This document shows positions 33,991-46,979 of a stretch of DNA of 64,000 nt, piece after piece (the first letter of the stretch is position 1; each line of letters opens with the position of its first letter). A program made the translations under genes and the position numbers. A model generated the notes under the pieces. It saw nothing but the letters and a program-made list of their open reading frames with translations, made no database searches and was not told the DNA's origin. This DNA is from Chelydra serpentina. Taxonomy: Eukaryota > Chordata > Testudines > Chelydridae. The stretch spans positions 78,794,501 through 78,858,500 of the forward strand of contig JBAIAC010000004.1 of assembly GCA_037349315.1 (NCBI GenBank). Reading direction: 5' to 3'.

Positions 33991-36770
33991 ACAAGTATAT
34001 ATCGTGGAAGATTGGACAAATGACCAGGGAGGAGTAGAAAAGTATTGTTCAGGCATGCAGGAGTGAAATTAGGAAGGCCAAATCACACTTGGAGTTGCAG
34101 CTAGCCGGAGATTCATAGATTCATAGATTCTAGGGCTGGAAGGGACCTCGAGAGGTCATCGAGTCCAGCCCCCTGCCCTCATGACAGGACCAATTACTGT
34201 CTAGACCATCCCTGATAGACATTTATCTAACCTACTCTTAAATATCTCCAGAGATGGAGATTCCACAACCGCCCTGGGCAGTTTATTCCAGTGTTTAACC
34301 ACCCTGACAGTTAGGAACTTTTTCCTAATGTCCAACCTAAACCTCCCTTGCTGCAGTTTAAGCCCATTGCTTCTTGTTCTATCCTCAGATGCTAAGATGA
34401 ACAAGTTTTCTCCCTCCTCATTATGACCCCCTTTTAGATACCTGAAGACCGCTATCATGTCCCCTCTCAGTCTTCTCTTTTCCAAACTAAACAAACCCAA
34501 TTCCTTCAGCCTTCCTTCATAGGTCATGTTCTCTAGACCCTTAATCATTCTTGTTGCTCTTCTCTGGACCCTCTCCAATTTCTCCACATCTTTCTTGAAA
34601 TGCGGTGCCCAGAACTGGACACAATACTCCAGTTGAGGCTCAACCAGCGCAGAGTAGAGCGGAAGAATGCCTTCTCGTGTCTTGCTCATCACACACCTGT
34701 TAATGCAGCCCAGAATCATGTTTGCTTTTTTTGCAACAGCATCACACTGTTGACTCATATTTAGCTTGTGGTCCACTATAACCCCTAGATCCCTTTCTGC
34801 CATACTCCTTCCTAGACAGTCTCCTCCCATTTTGTATGTGTGAAACTGATTGTTCCTACCTAAGTGGAGCACTTTGCATTTGTCCTTATTAAACTTCATC
34901 CTGTTTACCTCTGACCATTTCTCCAATTTGTCCAGATCATTTTGAATGATGACATTTTGAATTATAATTAGATGTTAGGAGTAACAAGAAGGGTTTCTTC
35001 AGGTATGTTAGCAACAAGAAGAAAGTCAAGGAAAGTGTGGGCCCCTTGCTGAATGAGGGAGGGAACCTAGTGACAGAGGATGTGGAGAAAGCTGGTGTAC
35101 TCAATGCTTTTTTTGCCTCTGTCTTCACAGACAAGGTCAGCTCCCAGACGGCTGTACTCCGCAGTACGGTATGGGGAGGAGGTGACCAGCCCTCTGTGGA
35201 GAAAGAAGTAATTCGGGACTATTTAGAAAAGCTGGACGAGCACAAGTCCATGGGGCCAGATACACTGCATCCGAGGGTGCTAAAGGAGTTGGCCGATGTG
35301 ATTGCAGAGCCATTGGCCATTATCTTTGAAAAATCATGGCAATCGGGGGAGGTCCTGGATGACTGGAAAAAAGCTAATGTAGTGCCCATCTTTAAAAAAG
35401 GGAAGAGGGAAGATCCGGGGAACTACAGGCCAGTCAGTCTCACCTCAGTCTCTGGAAAAATCATGGAACAGGTCCTCAAGGAATCAATTCTGAACCACTT
35501 AAAGGAGAGGAAAGTGATCAGGAACAGTCAGCATGGATTCACCAAGGGCAAGTCATGCCTGACTAACCTAATTGCCTTCTATGATGAGATAACTGGCTCT
35601 GTGGATGAGGGGAAAGCAGTGGATGTGCTATTTCTTGACTTTAGCAAAGCTTTTGATACAGTCTCCCACAGTATCCTTGCCAGGAAGTTAAAGTATGGGC
35701 TGGATGAATGGACGGTAAGGTGGATAGAAAACTGGCTAGATGGTCGGGCTCAACGGGTAGTGATCAATGGCTCCATGTCTAGTTGGCAGCCGGTATCAAG
35801 TGGAGTGCCCCAAGGGTTGGTGCTGGGGCCGGTTTTGTTCAATATCTCATTAACGATCTGGAGGATGGTGTGGACTGCACCCTTAGCAAGTTTGCAGATG
35901 ACACTAAATTGGGAGGAGTGGTTGATACGCTGGAGGGTGGGGATAGGATACAGAGGGACCTAGACAAATTAGAGGATTGGGCCAAAAGAAATCTGATGAG
36001 GTTCAACAAGGACAAGTGCAGAGTCCTGCACTTAGGACGGAAGAATCCCATGCACTGCTACAGACTAGGGACCGAATGGCTGGGCAGCAGTTCTGCAGAA
36101 AAGGACCTAGGGGTTATGATGGACGAAAAGCTGAATATGAGTCAACAGTGTGTCCTTGTTGCCAAGAAGGCTAATGGCATTTTGGGTTGTATAAGTAGGG
36201 GCATTTCCAGCAGATCAAGGGACGTGATCATTCCCCTCTATTCGGCACTGGTGAGGCCTCATTTGGAGTACTGTGTCCAGTTTTGGGCCCCACACTACAA
36301 GAAGGATGTGGATAAATTGGAAAGAGGGCAACAAAAATGATTAGGGGGCTGGAGCACATGACTTATGAGGAGTGGCTGAGGGAACTGGGATTGTTTAGCC
36401 TGCAGAAGAGAAGAATGAGGGGGGATTTGATAGCTGCTTTCAACTACCTGAAGGGGGGTTCCAAAGAGGATGGATCTAGACTGTTCTCAGTGGTAGAAGA
36501 TGACAGAACAAGGAGTAATGGTCTCAAGTTGCAGAGGGGGAGGTTTAGGTTGGATATTAGGAAAAACGTTTTCACTAGCAGGGTGGTGAAGAACTGGAAT
36601 GGGTTACCTATGGAAGTGGTGGAATCTCCTTCCTTAGAGGTTTTTAAGGTCAGGCTTGACAAAGCCCTGGCTGGGATGATCTAGTTGGGGTTGGTCCTGC
36701 TTTGAGCAGGGGGTTGGACTAGATGACCTCCTGAGGTCCCTTCCAACCCTGAGATTCTATGATCATATGA
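33991..36770 (+). mobile_element. CR1 LINE, fairly young, with the RT region; interrupted at 34112-34955
   Basis: Plus-strand CR1 lacking the endonuclease part. The first piece (to about 34111) ends GTTGCAGCTAGCCGGAG, and the element resumes near 34963 with GTTAGGAGTAACAAGAAGGG. The ORF2 remnant runs in three frames because of two frameshifts: 35037-35963 has the blocks [52 protein letters not shown] and SGVPQG; 35783-36340 has [10 protein letters not shown]; 36337-36684 has the C-terminal block. The CR1 tail with GATTCTATGAT repeats ends near 36770. Inactive but recognisable along its whole length. Confidence 0.9.
34112..34955 (-). mobile_element. CR1 LINE inserted in opposite orientation within another CR1
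   Basis: The tail is at the left (ATTCATAGATTCATAGATTC). The minus-strand frame at 34201-34926 (241 codons, uninterrupted) starts MEKWSEVNRMKFNKDKCKVL and carries LGVIVDHKLNMSQQCDAV and YSALVEPQLEYCVQFWAPHF. Only the last third of ORF2 is present, the usual 5' truncation. The open frame suggests a fairly recent copy. Confidence 0.88.
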
Positions 36771-39700
36771 TAATAAATACAGATTGAGCAGGTCTATTGA
36801 TTACTAGGTATCTAAAACTTTCTCCCGTGGAAGTAACTTTGTATATTTTTTCCATGGTCTATTTTGATTGTTATAAAACAAATAAAAGCTAATAAATATG
36901 GAGCTGTGGTTTAAAAACACTCACACTACATCACATTACCTCAAGAAGCTCACAGCACCATGGTTCTATTTGATGAGCGCTGGTAATCTTGCAGACGGAT
37001 AGAACATGATACAACACATTCAGTGTTTCCTAACCTGTGCACACTTGGAGGGTGTGAGGCTAGTCTTAGTGGGTGGGGAGGAATATATGGCAGGAGAGAG
37101 GATGGGGAAAGACTGTTAGGAAAGGGAGATGGCTGGTTTGGGGGCGGGAGGCAGGAAGGGCAGGAGAAAGAAAAAATAGAAGGAAGCAACAACATAGCCA
37201 TAGGATGGATTTTTGAGTCCTGTGTGAAGGGCCTCATTACTGTTGGATATGGAGAACTTTCTCCACTTACAGTGGATGGGTTAGGGAGCATTTCAATGTG
37301 GGGCAGCGGTTAGCAGCTTGATAATATTTGTTGCTATGAGTCCACATCCATCTATTTTACTGAGTGACATGCCATAGGCTGCAAAATACTGTAGAGTGTG
37401 TATTTTGTATCAAATATACACAGGCCTATTTTGTCCTGTGCTTTTGTGCATATAGTTAAATCCTGATCCATGGCAGACCATATCATGGAGTCTTCTGGAC
37501 TGCTGTGAGCTGCCCAGGCCTTGGAAAGATCTATTATTTATATAAGAAAGTTTTGTTCTCCACATGGAGAAGAACCTGTCTGAAGTTAACTTCTATCAAT
37601 CCTAAATCAACATCAGGAAATGAGACATTTTGGTGTGTGCATGTATTGGATTGACTTAAGAAGAAAAGATGTATCAAACAAACTAATGTGGATTTTCATA
37701 CTACTCTAATGAATGGACATCTTATGATTATGATACTGATGTATCAAGAACTAAAGGAACTTTTAACTGATCTGGTTTCTAGGTATACCTTGCAGTCTTA
37801 GAAGAGATCTCGCTCCCAGAGACAACCTTGACAGATAACATAAAGAAAACCAGTTTTGGCTGTTAGAAGGACAAGCGTTTACTACCATGCGGGGTGCAAG
37901 GTACGTTATACAATTCTGTAACTTAAGGGTAGATTTACCTTGAATAGACCTGTCATATCAATTTTAGCCAACTGACAATATTTTATTTCTGTTTTTCATT
38001 ATTTACAGTTGTCAATAAATGCTTCTTTTATTTTGACTGTTATATGTAGGAAAATTACTCAGACCTGCTTTCTGAGGAGAGTCTGAGAAAGGGGATATAG
38101 TCAGCCACAGAACGTATGTGGTCTTTGCCTTGGAGAGTGCTACATAGGGAGTAACTTTGAGATCTTCCTGGCCTGATAATGGCCACTAAAATGAGACCTT
38201 CAGCAAGATGTGTGTAGAACAAGGTTTCCATAGACTCAAAGGCCCTACCTTTGAGTAGGGCCTTTGCTTAACATCAAAGCTTCTGATGTGTACCATATAT
38301 AGAATACCATTTTTAGTCTAACTAGGATTGTTAAGGCCATCATCCTGGCCCCATTGTAATGCAGATAATTATAGTCCTACTTAAATTCTCCTGAGGTTTC
38401 ATTTGGATATGGCGCCTCTCACTTCAATTTCTAATTTAATGTTGCTCTGAGCTGTTAAACAGCTGATGTGTTCACTCAGAAATAGTGACATTCCTGTGGA
38501 GGGGTGAAATTTACATACTTCACTGGGGTGTGAGAAGCCTCAATAGATTTTGTAATGTGTTTAAGGTACTTGGGTGAAATGTATTCTAGAGTTGCAAAGT
38601 GTTACTGGTATTGTAATCAAAGGGCTAGTGTGCATATGTAGCACTGTCCAAGACCATGGAATGAACTTATTCAAGGAATAAAAATCATCACAATACTCAG
38701 CACCTTCTGCTCCAAGAGGAAGGTGCATTTTTTTCCCCTTCACCTTCTCTAGCATACATAGCAACATGAATATTTTTTAAAAAAACCCAAAACCTACAAG
38801 ACACTCCACTGCATGTGCTTCTCCTCCTGGGGAGAAGATGAGAGAACACACGTATCAGCTGTGTGGTCATATTGCTTAATGCACTACTGGAAGGTCTTAA
38901 ATATGATGGTGATGAGCATGGTAGAAGAACCTATATAGAATAGAATACAGCTTTGCTGCTGCTCTAATCTATGACCTGTTCCTTGAAGAAACATAGGAAT
39001 CCCTTGCTATCTTTTGAACATATTTATAGATGTAGGGGATAAGGAGTTTGTGCAAGGTGGCAGGGGCACGATAGGGAAGAGCATTGTTGGCCATGAGCAT
39101 TCATGCCTGAAGCCCCTTTCTCTGTGAGCTTTAAAGCCTTGCTGAAGTTACGTTTCCCTCAATTTTGACATTTTAGTGCAGGATCACAATCTTTCAGCTT
39201 GTCCACTGAAATATGCAGGCTGATGTCGTCAGCAACTAGATACTCTAAATAATGTCACTTGGATGAAAGCTGCCAGGTTCCATAAAATGTCCAGTGAGGT
39301 TGATCTGCCAGGAGACATGGAAGGAGAAAAGCTTAATTGCTGCGGATTCCAGCTATTTTGATGGCACATGAAGGCTGGCAGTATGGATTAAGTAGGTTGC
39401 TCTGCTACATTGATAAGAAAAGCAAACAGCAGGTTGACAAATGTATACCACAATGATCTAGGGCAGGCTAAAAAGAAAACAGGACTACTGGCACCAGGGG
39501 CTAGATTCCTCTGTTGCATCCTGAAATAAAGTAAGAGCACAGAAAGCAGTGGTTTAATGAAGGACTGGATTAGGCTACACTAAAGGGAGCCAAGAGAACA
39601 GAAGGGTTAATTGGCATCAGCAGGTTGGCAGTATAGGCCAGACCACTGTGTTGACTCACTGAGAGAAAGCTAGTAGAAGGAATGAGAAAAGGGTGGGAAA

Positions 39701-41920
39701 GTGTGGGCAGCCAGGCAGATGGTAGCCTGGGGAAGGGACAACCTACCACACGAGCGGGGAGAGGAGAGTCCGGCAGCCCGAGAAGCAGGATAATTCAGCA
39801 ACCACCTGTAAGTCTCTACTCATTTTAGTAAAAACTCATGTACCTCAGGACAGGAGTAATGTGAAATTTAATGAATAAATATTTTTAAAGTGTTTTGGAG
39901 ATCCTCAGGTGGAAAGCACTTGACAAATGCAGGCACATCAATTAGTAAGTGACACTCTTACCTGAGTCATTACTGAACCAATACTTTTGCATAGTGTTTT
40001 CTAAATGGGACTAGCAAATGAGCATTGAAGTGACTCCATCTGTTATTTGTCGATCAATTTGTCTAGTACCTGAAGATTACTGGATTTAAGGGGCTTTTAT
40101 GATCTGAATGCATTTAGCAAGAAAAGCTAAAAAGACATTTAAAATCTATAGTATCACCTACAAAATGATTAATAATTTCTAGATTTTTAGCTTTACCTGC
40201 AGTTATTTAGATTTTACTGAACACAGAAAGCAAAGACATTATGTACTAGAAAATGCAACATGTAGCAAGTATTCATCAGTGTAGATTAGGTGACAGTCAG
40301 AAACAGCCATAATAAAGCTACCTCAATTTAGAGATGAAGTTTCCTCTTTTTATTGGGAGTGATATTAAAACAATCTATGTTCGAAGGACTTACTTGTTTC
40401 TCTCCTTAATTATGTCTGTGCTTTGCTAGTCAAGATCTACAATAAAGCTGTGCTGCTTCTTTAAAATGTTGGTAACCACCAAATTGTGGGCCTAAATCTA
40501 TCATTATACTTTGTTTCTCCCACTCCTGTGGTCTTTCACATTGCTGTTAAAACACACTACTGTCTGTGATGAGAGTTAACAAGTATGTCAATAAAACAGG
40601 TATGTGTGATTAGCAGTCTACATTTTGAAAAGATCCAATTATTTTTTAAAACAGCGTTTCTATTCATTGTTTGTAGTACATTTCTGAAAGCTCGAGAACA
40701 TGAGGTCAAAAAGGGATGCAGACTTCCCTGGCATCTAGGGGACTTTAGCCAATGTTAGCAATGTGGGATAGTCTGATGTGGTGGGGTATCATGCTGAGAA
40801 AGGTGGATCAGCACTTGACTCTTGGTGCTGGTCCCAGCTTTCGTGCTTCAAACACCTGAGAAGGCAGTCCCAACTGCTTTTCCTTATCTACCTGTGTTGA
40901 AGTTGAAAACAACCCGATTTCACTGGCCCATTACAGCAGAGGCCAACTGCACTGAGATGGTAGGCACCTCTGCAGTATAGGTCAGTGCTGCACATTTGGA
41001 CCAGGTTCTGGATCACAAGGGAGGGTCCTCTTGCTCAAAGCCTGAAGCCAAATTCATGCATTGTTCAGCAGGTGAAAATAGTCAGGCGTATGTTGGTATC
41101 ACATCAGGTCTGGCTGAAGAAGGGTCAGCAGGTTGGGAATATGCTGGAGATATGGCCTTTCCCAAGGCAGAAAAGATTACTTTGTGTGATCCTCCATAGT
41201 GTGCCTCGGTCTGTCACATGGGCAGAGTTTTAACCCTAAAGATTTTACCTCAGCCATACGGTGGGAAAGTGGTCTTTGTGATAATCTAAAAACTGCCAAA
41301 AGGACAACAACCCCCAACCCAACCCTAACTACTATGAGAATTATTAATTTTCTAACGTTTTAAAATAAGTCACTGTGGACACTGCTGAATTGCGACTCAC
41401 TTCCACAGGCACTAAGGAGGAACAGGCGCAGTTGGTGTTGCATTCCCTTATCTGCCCACAGGTAGGGAAGCTGTGAGGACACGGATGATGCATGTACAGC
41501 CCCAATGGACAGCATTGACCAAACTTTTTTGGACTCATGGCATGAGTCCATACACACTAGAAGAGGGCATCTGCAGAGCTTTAATTAAAAGTAAATACAA
41601 ACCAATTAAAAATTAGTCTTTCGGGATATTACCGTGAAGCCTTCAGGAACTGCTTATCGACCTGTACATCAATTCAAATATAATACTTTATGTGAAGTCT
41701 AATAAGATTACCCAACTTTTCTTAATGGATGTTCAAGCAAACTTTTTCTATCTAATAAACAGTACCATAAGTACCAACAGTTTACCAGCTGGTTTTGAAT
41801 TTTCTTCTTTAAAAAATGAATACATTTTATTTGTGAAATGAAGTGATTTGGTTTTGAGCCATTCTAAAATAAAGTCTTACACATTCATTAGACTTTCACT
41901 GTATAAAAATGTACAGTGGT
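36771..41920. other. Intergenic sequence between FBXL3/RPS24 copy and the MYCBP2 3' end
   Basis: About 5 kb. No protein-coding gene, RNA gene or clear repeat was recognised; the open frames are short and lack family resemblance. It could hold regulatory sequence or old repeats that I cannot name by eye. Confidence 0.5.
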
Positions 41921-42184
41921 TTTATTGACATGTACATTCCATTATGTTTACAGCTGCAAGATATGAGGCACACTCAGTATTGCACTTCATTAAAATTTCA
42001 GGCTCAAACATAACCCAGAAGTTTAAATGAAACTGCTGTTGTAATTTAGTAATTCTTATACAGGACAAACATTGATATTCTTTATGTACAGCGTGATACT
42101 TGTTACATTTATGCCTTCCTAACACAATTTTTTTGTAACAGTCTAGGAAATAAATGAGAATATTCCTCTTTCCCACCCCCACCC

Positions 42185-42219
<35 letters not shown>

Positions 42220-42575
42220 ATCAGTATACAATAATCCTTTTTTTCTTTCTTCATCTGAAAACCAGCATCATTCATAGTCCACAGACACAGAGATCCTTTA
42301 ATAGCAATTATTTATTTGTAAATGTCCAATGCTTCATAGCTGATGACTGTAATGGCCACATGCAAACATCTCACAATTTTTGATGTCTTGGTTCAAAAAA
42401 TGTCAATTTCTCACAGCATGGTACATGGTATTTGGCATCCTTCTTGCACTGTAAATTGTTCCTTTTAGCTGGATTATGAAATGGTCCCATCCTCATCCTG
42501 ACTGGACTTTATATTCTGTTTAGGACACTTGTGGGATGAGGACAACTGTTTTGCTCTGGTAAAAAAATTACTAGT
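41921..42575 (-). other. MYCBP2: MYCBP2 3' UTR
   Basis: About 650 bases after the stop, ending with an AATAAA signal on the minus strand (41921-41926) within GTCAATAAAACCACTG. Cleavage would fall near 41900. Other AATAAA-like hexamers upstream (for example near 42308) could give shorter forms. Confidence 0.6.
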
Positions 42576-42691
42576 CTAAAAAGTGTGAGCATTTCTGCAA
42601 ACCCCACATCCCAGAGCAAATTCCTCACCAGTGGGTGGATGGACAACATGAAGTGGACACTCTGTTCCTTCAAGTTGTTTGCCTTTGGGAC
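42576..42691 (-). CDS. MYCBP2: MYCBP2 last exon: C-terminus
   Basis: 116 bases from acceptor GATTGCAG|GTCCCA to TAG (42576-42578). It encodes GPKGKQLEGTECPLHVVHPP, then TGEEFALGCGVCRNAHTF and stop. The first two bases finish a Gly codon begun in the previous exon. The Cys/His residues complete the tandem-cysteine zinc-binding module of the RCR ligase. Confidence 0.96.
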
Positions 42692-43854
42692 CTGCAATCA
42701 ATGTAAAGGGAAAAAGACATTTTCAAAACTTCCAAATCTTATGTAAATAAAAGTGTACAAGTATTGAAAAACACGGTATTAAATAGAGAAATCAGTTTGT
42801 TTGAATTTAAGATTTGGGAAAAATGCAGTCAGTATAGGAAAAAGTAGTAACGGGCCACTTTCACATGACCAGCTTCTATCAGGCATTTAAAAATTAGAAC
42901 TTTTACAGGATGAAAAGTGAATAATTGTGAGCAGTTTTACTAAGCCTAACAAAAAGGGCCAGAATTGTTGGCTTCTACAAGATTTACAACTTCAGGTCAA
43001 GGATTAAACACAAATTTGAAGAAAACCCCCAGACTATTAGACTGCTATCTAGTCATAGTAAACCAAATTAATTATAGAAAATGTACAGTCAAAATTTTAT
43101 TGAAAGAAAATTAAAATTTCTTTAAATGGATCTTCAATACAGTGAAAAAAGTTTCAGCCCAATGTGAAACAAGAACCTTTACATCTGAATAACATATACT
43201 TGTTAAATGAAATTTCATCTGAAGAACAATCTAGGAGTATAAGTGAAACATTAAGCAATGTAGTAAAAGTATGTATTGCCTTTTCTCCTCAAATTATCTA
43301 AGTAATCGTCTAACAGTACATTAAAACAATATGTGAAAAGCTATAAGGAGCACATGAAACATAATATTAAAATGCACAATTCCAGTGAGACCATCACATC
43401 CAGTGACATACGATGATGCCAGGAACTAAGGGATTAGCACAATTCAAAGTGCTTTTCTTTATAGTTGCAGGATAAGTACTCAGGTCTGGCTACACCATTT
43501 CATGTTAGGAAGTTTGTTTATTATATCTCTTTGGTCTGTGTGGTAGCATGCAACTCCAGTAGTGTGTGGAGGCAATTTGCTGAAGAAAGGAAGTTTCAAA
43601 GTATCTAATGATGTATTGATTTTACTGTGATAATAGCATTGCCCATTTTGGAAACCAATATTTCCAGAAAGAAATGCATCACAGAAGAAAATAATCCATC
43701 CTATGAAGATTATCTAAAATGATGAATTTAAGACATCGCATGATTAATTTTGCTATATTTCTAAAAATTAGCAAGCTCAATTGTAATAGAATTACATGAC
43801 TAAATAATTTTCTGGTCATTTAGATTGTTAAAACTGTTCTGTAAAAAGCATTAC

Positions 43855-44020
43855 CTGCAGGACAATGTGGAAGTTCTTCTTTAGTGATGCTTGTCATTCT
43901 TTGGAAATCATCATGGCAAGCATTGCAAAAATGTGTTGTCCCAAAGCAGAAAAACACAGCTACTGAGCAGCAGTACCGACATTTGTACTCTAAGAAATCT
44001 GTACCATGTTTGGGACACAT
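43855..44020 (-). CDS. MYCBP2: MYCBP2 exon with the downstream catalytic cysteine (Cys4572 equivalent)
   Basis: 166 bases between acceptor CTGTGCAG|ATGTGT and donor CTGCAG|GTAATG. It encodes [40 protein letters not shown] and [15 protein letters not shown]. The Cys in FFCFG is the esterifying cysteine by alignment with human; the His in CHDDF is its general-base partner and the nearby Phe residues form the threonine pocket. One change, ITKEE for human IPKEE, lies outside the catalytic residues. Confidence 0.96.
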
Positions 44021-44222
44021 CTGCACAGAAAGAAAACAAAAGTGCTGTTAACGTTAGAAACCAAACTGTAACATTTAAGCAACATATTTACATATTTGAA
44101 ACAGCTGTCAAAATTAAACAAATATGTATATTTTACAACAAATAAATCTAATTGCTGTATAGCTCAGATAACTGTATTTAAAAACCTTTAAAAGAAAACA
44201 AGTGCAAAACTAGTCTGCTTAC

Positions 44223-44330
44223 CTGTGCCCTTGAAACATCAGAGCATGCACCACAAATAAGCTCTCTTGGATCATAATCATCTCCTTGTCCAGCCTCAGC
44301 ATCACAACGAGCTTCACCACCAAAGTATGC
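44223..44330 (-). CDS. MYCBP2: MYCBP2 exon with the relay cysteine (Cys4520 equivalent)
   Basis: 108 bases (36 codons, phase 0) between CATCTAG|GCATAC and GCACAG|GTAAGC. It encodes AYFGGEARCDAEAGQGDDYD, then PRELICGACSDVSRAQ. The Cys after EAR accepts ubiquitin from the E2 and sits on the mobile mediator loop. The Glu of RELIC corresponds to human Glu4534. The Arg-to-Gln change in GQGDD is in the loop. Confidence 0.95.
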
Positions 44331-44439
44331 CTAGATGTGACACACAAATGACTGAAGATTAAAACTGAAGAGATTGGGGACAAACAGTTTATATTCCTGT
44401 TACCAAATTCATATGCATGGAGAAGAGGGGGGAGGGATA

Positions 44440-44622
44440 GCTCAGTGGTTTGAGCATTGGCCTGCTAAACCCAGGGTTGTGAGTTCAATCCTTGAGGGGG
44501 CCATATAGGGATCTGGGGCAAAAAATGGGGATTGGTCCTGCTTTGAGCAGGGGGTAGGACTAGATGACCTCCTAAGGTCCCTTCCAACCCTGATATTCTA
44601 TGATTCTATGATAAGATGATAA
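44440..44622 (+). mobile_element. tRNA-headed SINE with a CR1-derived tail (turtle Cry-type)
   Basis: GGATAGCTCAGTGGTTTGAG is a Pol III A box and GTTGTGAGTTCAATCC a B box, as in a tRNA gene. They are followed by a CR1-like tail (GGGTAGGACTAGATGACCTC, then CCTTCCAACCCTGATATTC and ATTCTATG repeats). SINEs that borrow the 3' end of a partner LINE are known in turtles, and CR1 enzymes would mobilise them. It lies in a MYCBP2 intron. Confidence 0.85.
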
Positions 44623-44639
44623 AGGCTGTTAGTACAATC

Positions 44640-46246
44640 TCTTTATTATGCCCTATAAGGTTAAACCTTTAAAAAAATAATCTCCCCCCCGACATGACCC
44701 TCAAAATGGCCAAAATTTATCCAGCAATCCAACATATCCCATATACATGTCTTTAATATGTACAAAAGATTGCAGGGTTTGGATCATGGGACGATTTTTT
44801 GGTCATTCTATGAGTGCATATCAAGAAGGTGGGGGCAGGGTTGGTGCTGCTGAGGTGATGCTGGAGCTGAAGGGAAGCTTCTCCCTCCCTTCCACTTTCC
44901 CACCTGCCAGCACAGTACTCAGATCCAGGGGAGGGGAAAATCCTGCCCCAACAGGTTGTGAAGCTCGCTTGAAGTGCCACTCCCTCTACCTTGGTCCTTG
45001 AGCCAAGTCCTAAATGGGCAAGGTAGCAGAGAAACTGCTCTCCAATCGTGTGCAGAGCAGCAGGGTGGGCAAAAGCAGCAGAAGTGAGGAGTAGGGAATG
45101 AACTGCTCCTTCCTTCCCATACTCAGGCTCCTGCTGGGTCCTGGTGGCCAAGGCATTTTGCTGCTCTCAGTGTTTGGTTTTATGGCACACTGGGCAGCCA
45201 TAAAACACACACTAAGCAGGGCTGCCTGCTCTGTGGAATTTCCTCATTTACTTAAGTGTTTTCAGACACTGCTATGGATTGGTGGGTGGGAACCTCATCT
45301 TATTAGCTGCCCTTTCCCAACCTCCAGGGGAAAGACAGCTGATCAGAGCTACTGGATATACTGAATTATAGGTCTCTTAACACAGCAGCTGCTTCCTGCT
45401 ATCTGCACTGCCTGAAATGCACCCTCTTCCTGCCTAGGGGGATGTGGGTGGACTCCCAGTGATATTTCCCCCCCCCCCCCAAAAAAAAAAAAAAAAAAAA
45501 GGTCTGGAAAGAGATAAGGAAAGGAGTCTCCAGGCCACTATCCAGGAAGGAAAACCCTTTTGGAACCCCAACCCTGCAGACTAGAGAGAGGAGACTTCTA
45601 AAGGGTGTGCTTGGGTGCTAAATGTTAGGCGTTTGAGTGAGTGAGGGCTCAGGAATTAAATAAAAATCACAGGTGTCAGTAGCCTGAGGTTAACTAAATG
45701 ACAGATCAGGGGTGAATACTAACATACTCAAGTGGAGTCAATACAAAATAATACAGAGGGGATGCATGTGTGGGAGAGAGTACAGAGTGAAATACGAGCA
45801 TGCTGGAAAGAAAGCATGATGTGTAATGGGAGCAGAAGGTGTGACGGAGGGAGGAGGAGAGGCAGAAGAAGAAAATACCTTTTATTGGGAGGGGAGACAA
45901 AAACTAAATTGGTTGAGAGTTGCAATAGGGGAGTGAGCACTGATTAATTGTGGGAGCTGGGAACAGAACTGAACAGGGTGGACGGAAGAGGAGTTTTCTA
46001 ACAAAATAGGATGTCCAAATTCTTTTGAGATGGCACCATCCTCTGTTCATCTAAGTATCTGATTTCTGAACCATTCTCTCTCTCTACTATAGGTTTCAGA
46101 GGGCCAGGGCTGTGTCTTTTCCTATGTTCTTTTTTAGTGTTTTTTGGATTTTACAGTGCAGTGCCGCTTTTCATACACTATACACAAATAAGTGCCTTTT
46201 TTCAACATTACATCGATTTCATCTGAGAAAGTGCTAGCGGTCATAC
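44640..46246. other. MYCBP2 intron sequence with simple repeats
   Basis: A moderately GC-rich segment (44800-45450) without a recognised gene or repeat family, a C13A20 run (45468-45500) and a purine-rich stretch (about 45755-45945). Confidence 0.5.
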
Positions 46247-46456
46247 CTTTTTGCATTTGTAGCAAACATAATAAGCATATCTGTTCATGGCATAGCTAGC
46301 TGGGTCATTATAAAATCTAACGCCAGGTGTTGTGATGGCCTCACTCTTGTGCAATCCTTCATACTCCAACCTCATTAGAGCTTTCCTCCTCACGTCTTCA
46401 TAGAGTTCTTTGATTGGATCAAGCAAGTCCTTTAATACTGTATGATTAATTTTGTT
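46247..46456 (-). CDS. MYCBP2: MYCBP2 exon following the RING
   Basis: 210 bases (70 codons, phase 0) between acceptor TATTTTAG|AACAAA and donor AAAAAG|GTATGA. It encodes NKINHTVLKDLLDPIKELYE, DVRRKALMRLEYEGLHKSEA, ITTPGVRFYNDPASYAMNRY and AYYVCYKCKK. This is the helical linker from the RING into the tandem-cysteine domain; the final CYKCKK begins the next zinc-binding set. Confidence 0.96.
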
Positions 46457-46979
46457 CTAAAATAAAGAACAATTGATAAGAAACTTGGAATACTATAATA
46501 CTTTCATAATAACAATAGCAGTATTTGTATCGTGGTAGTGCCAAAAGGCTCCATTGTGCTGGATGCTGAACAATAATAGAAAAGAATACAGAATATATAT
46601 TTCAAGGAGGGATAGCTACACTAGATGCTTATTCTTTTCAGCTAATGCACTCATGGTAAACAGGAATACCCTTTTACCTCAGATTTTTGAAACCCAGATC
46701 CATAAGCTTGAGGGCTGGTCTAGCTTACTTTGGGCTGTAGCAGCCACAGGGCGCTAAAAAACACAGCAGAGGATCAGTATAGCATAGGAGTACCCCAGTC
46801 ATACACCATCCATGCTCCATTTCTCTATCCATGCTCCCTTTTCCCTTCTTCATCAGCAACAAGGAAGGTGTGTGACATAAGAGCCTCTGCATTGGATCCA
46901 TGCCACTGGAAGATCACCCCCTACACAAGCTCCTATCATGACTGCAAACATAGAAGTCCAGCACAGTGGAGTTGCTAGA

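Noticed and set aside
34112..36770. Large inverted duplication (head-to-head CR1 pair)
   Set aside because: CR1 sequence continuous with the right-hand copy also lies left of the minus-strand copy (33991-34111), so it is a nested insertion, not a palindromic duplication.
44440..44520. Possible functional tRNA gene
   Set aside because: A and B boxes are present, but the sequence runs into a CR1 tail and lacks a proper acceptor stem; it is a SINE head.
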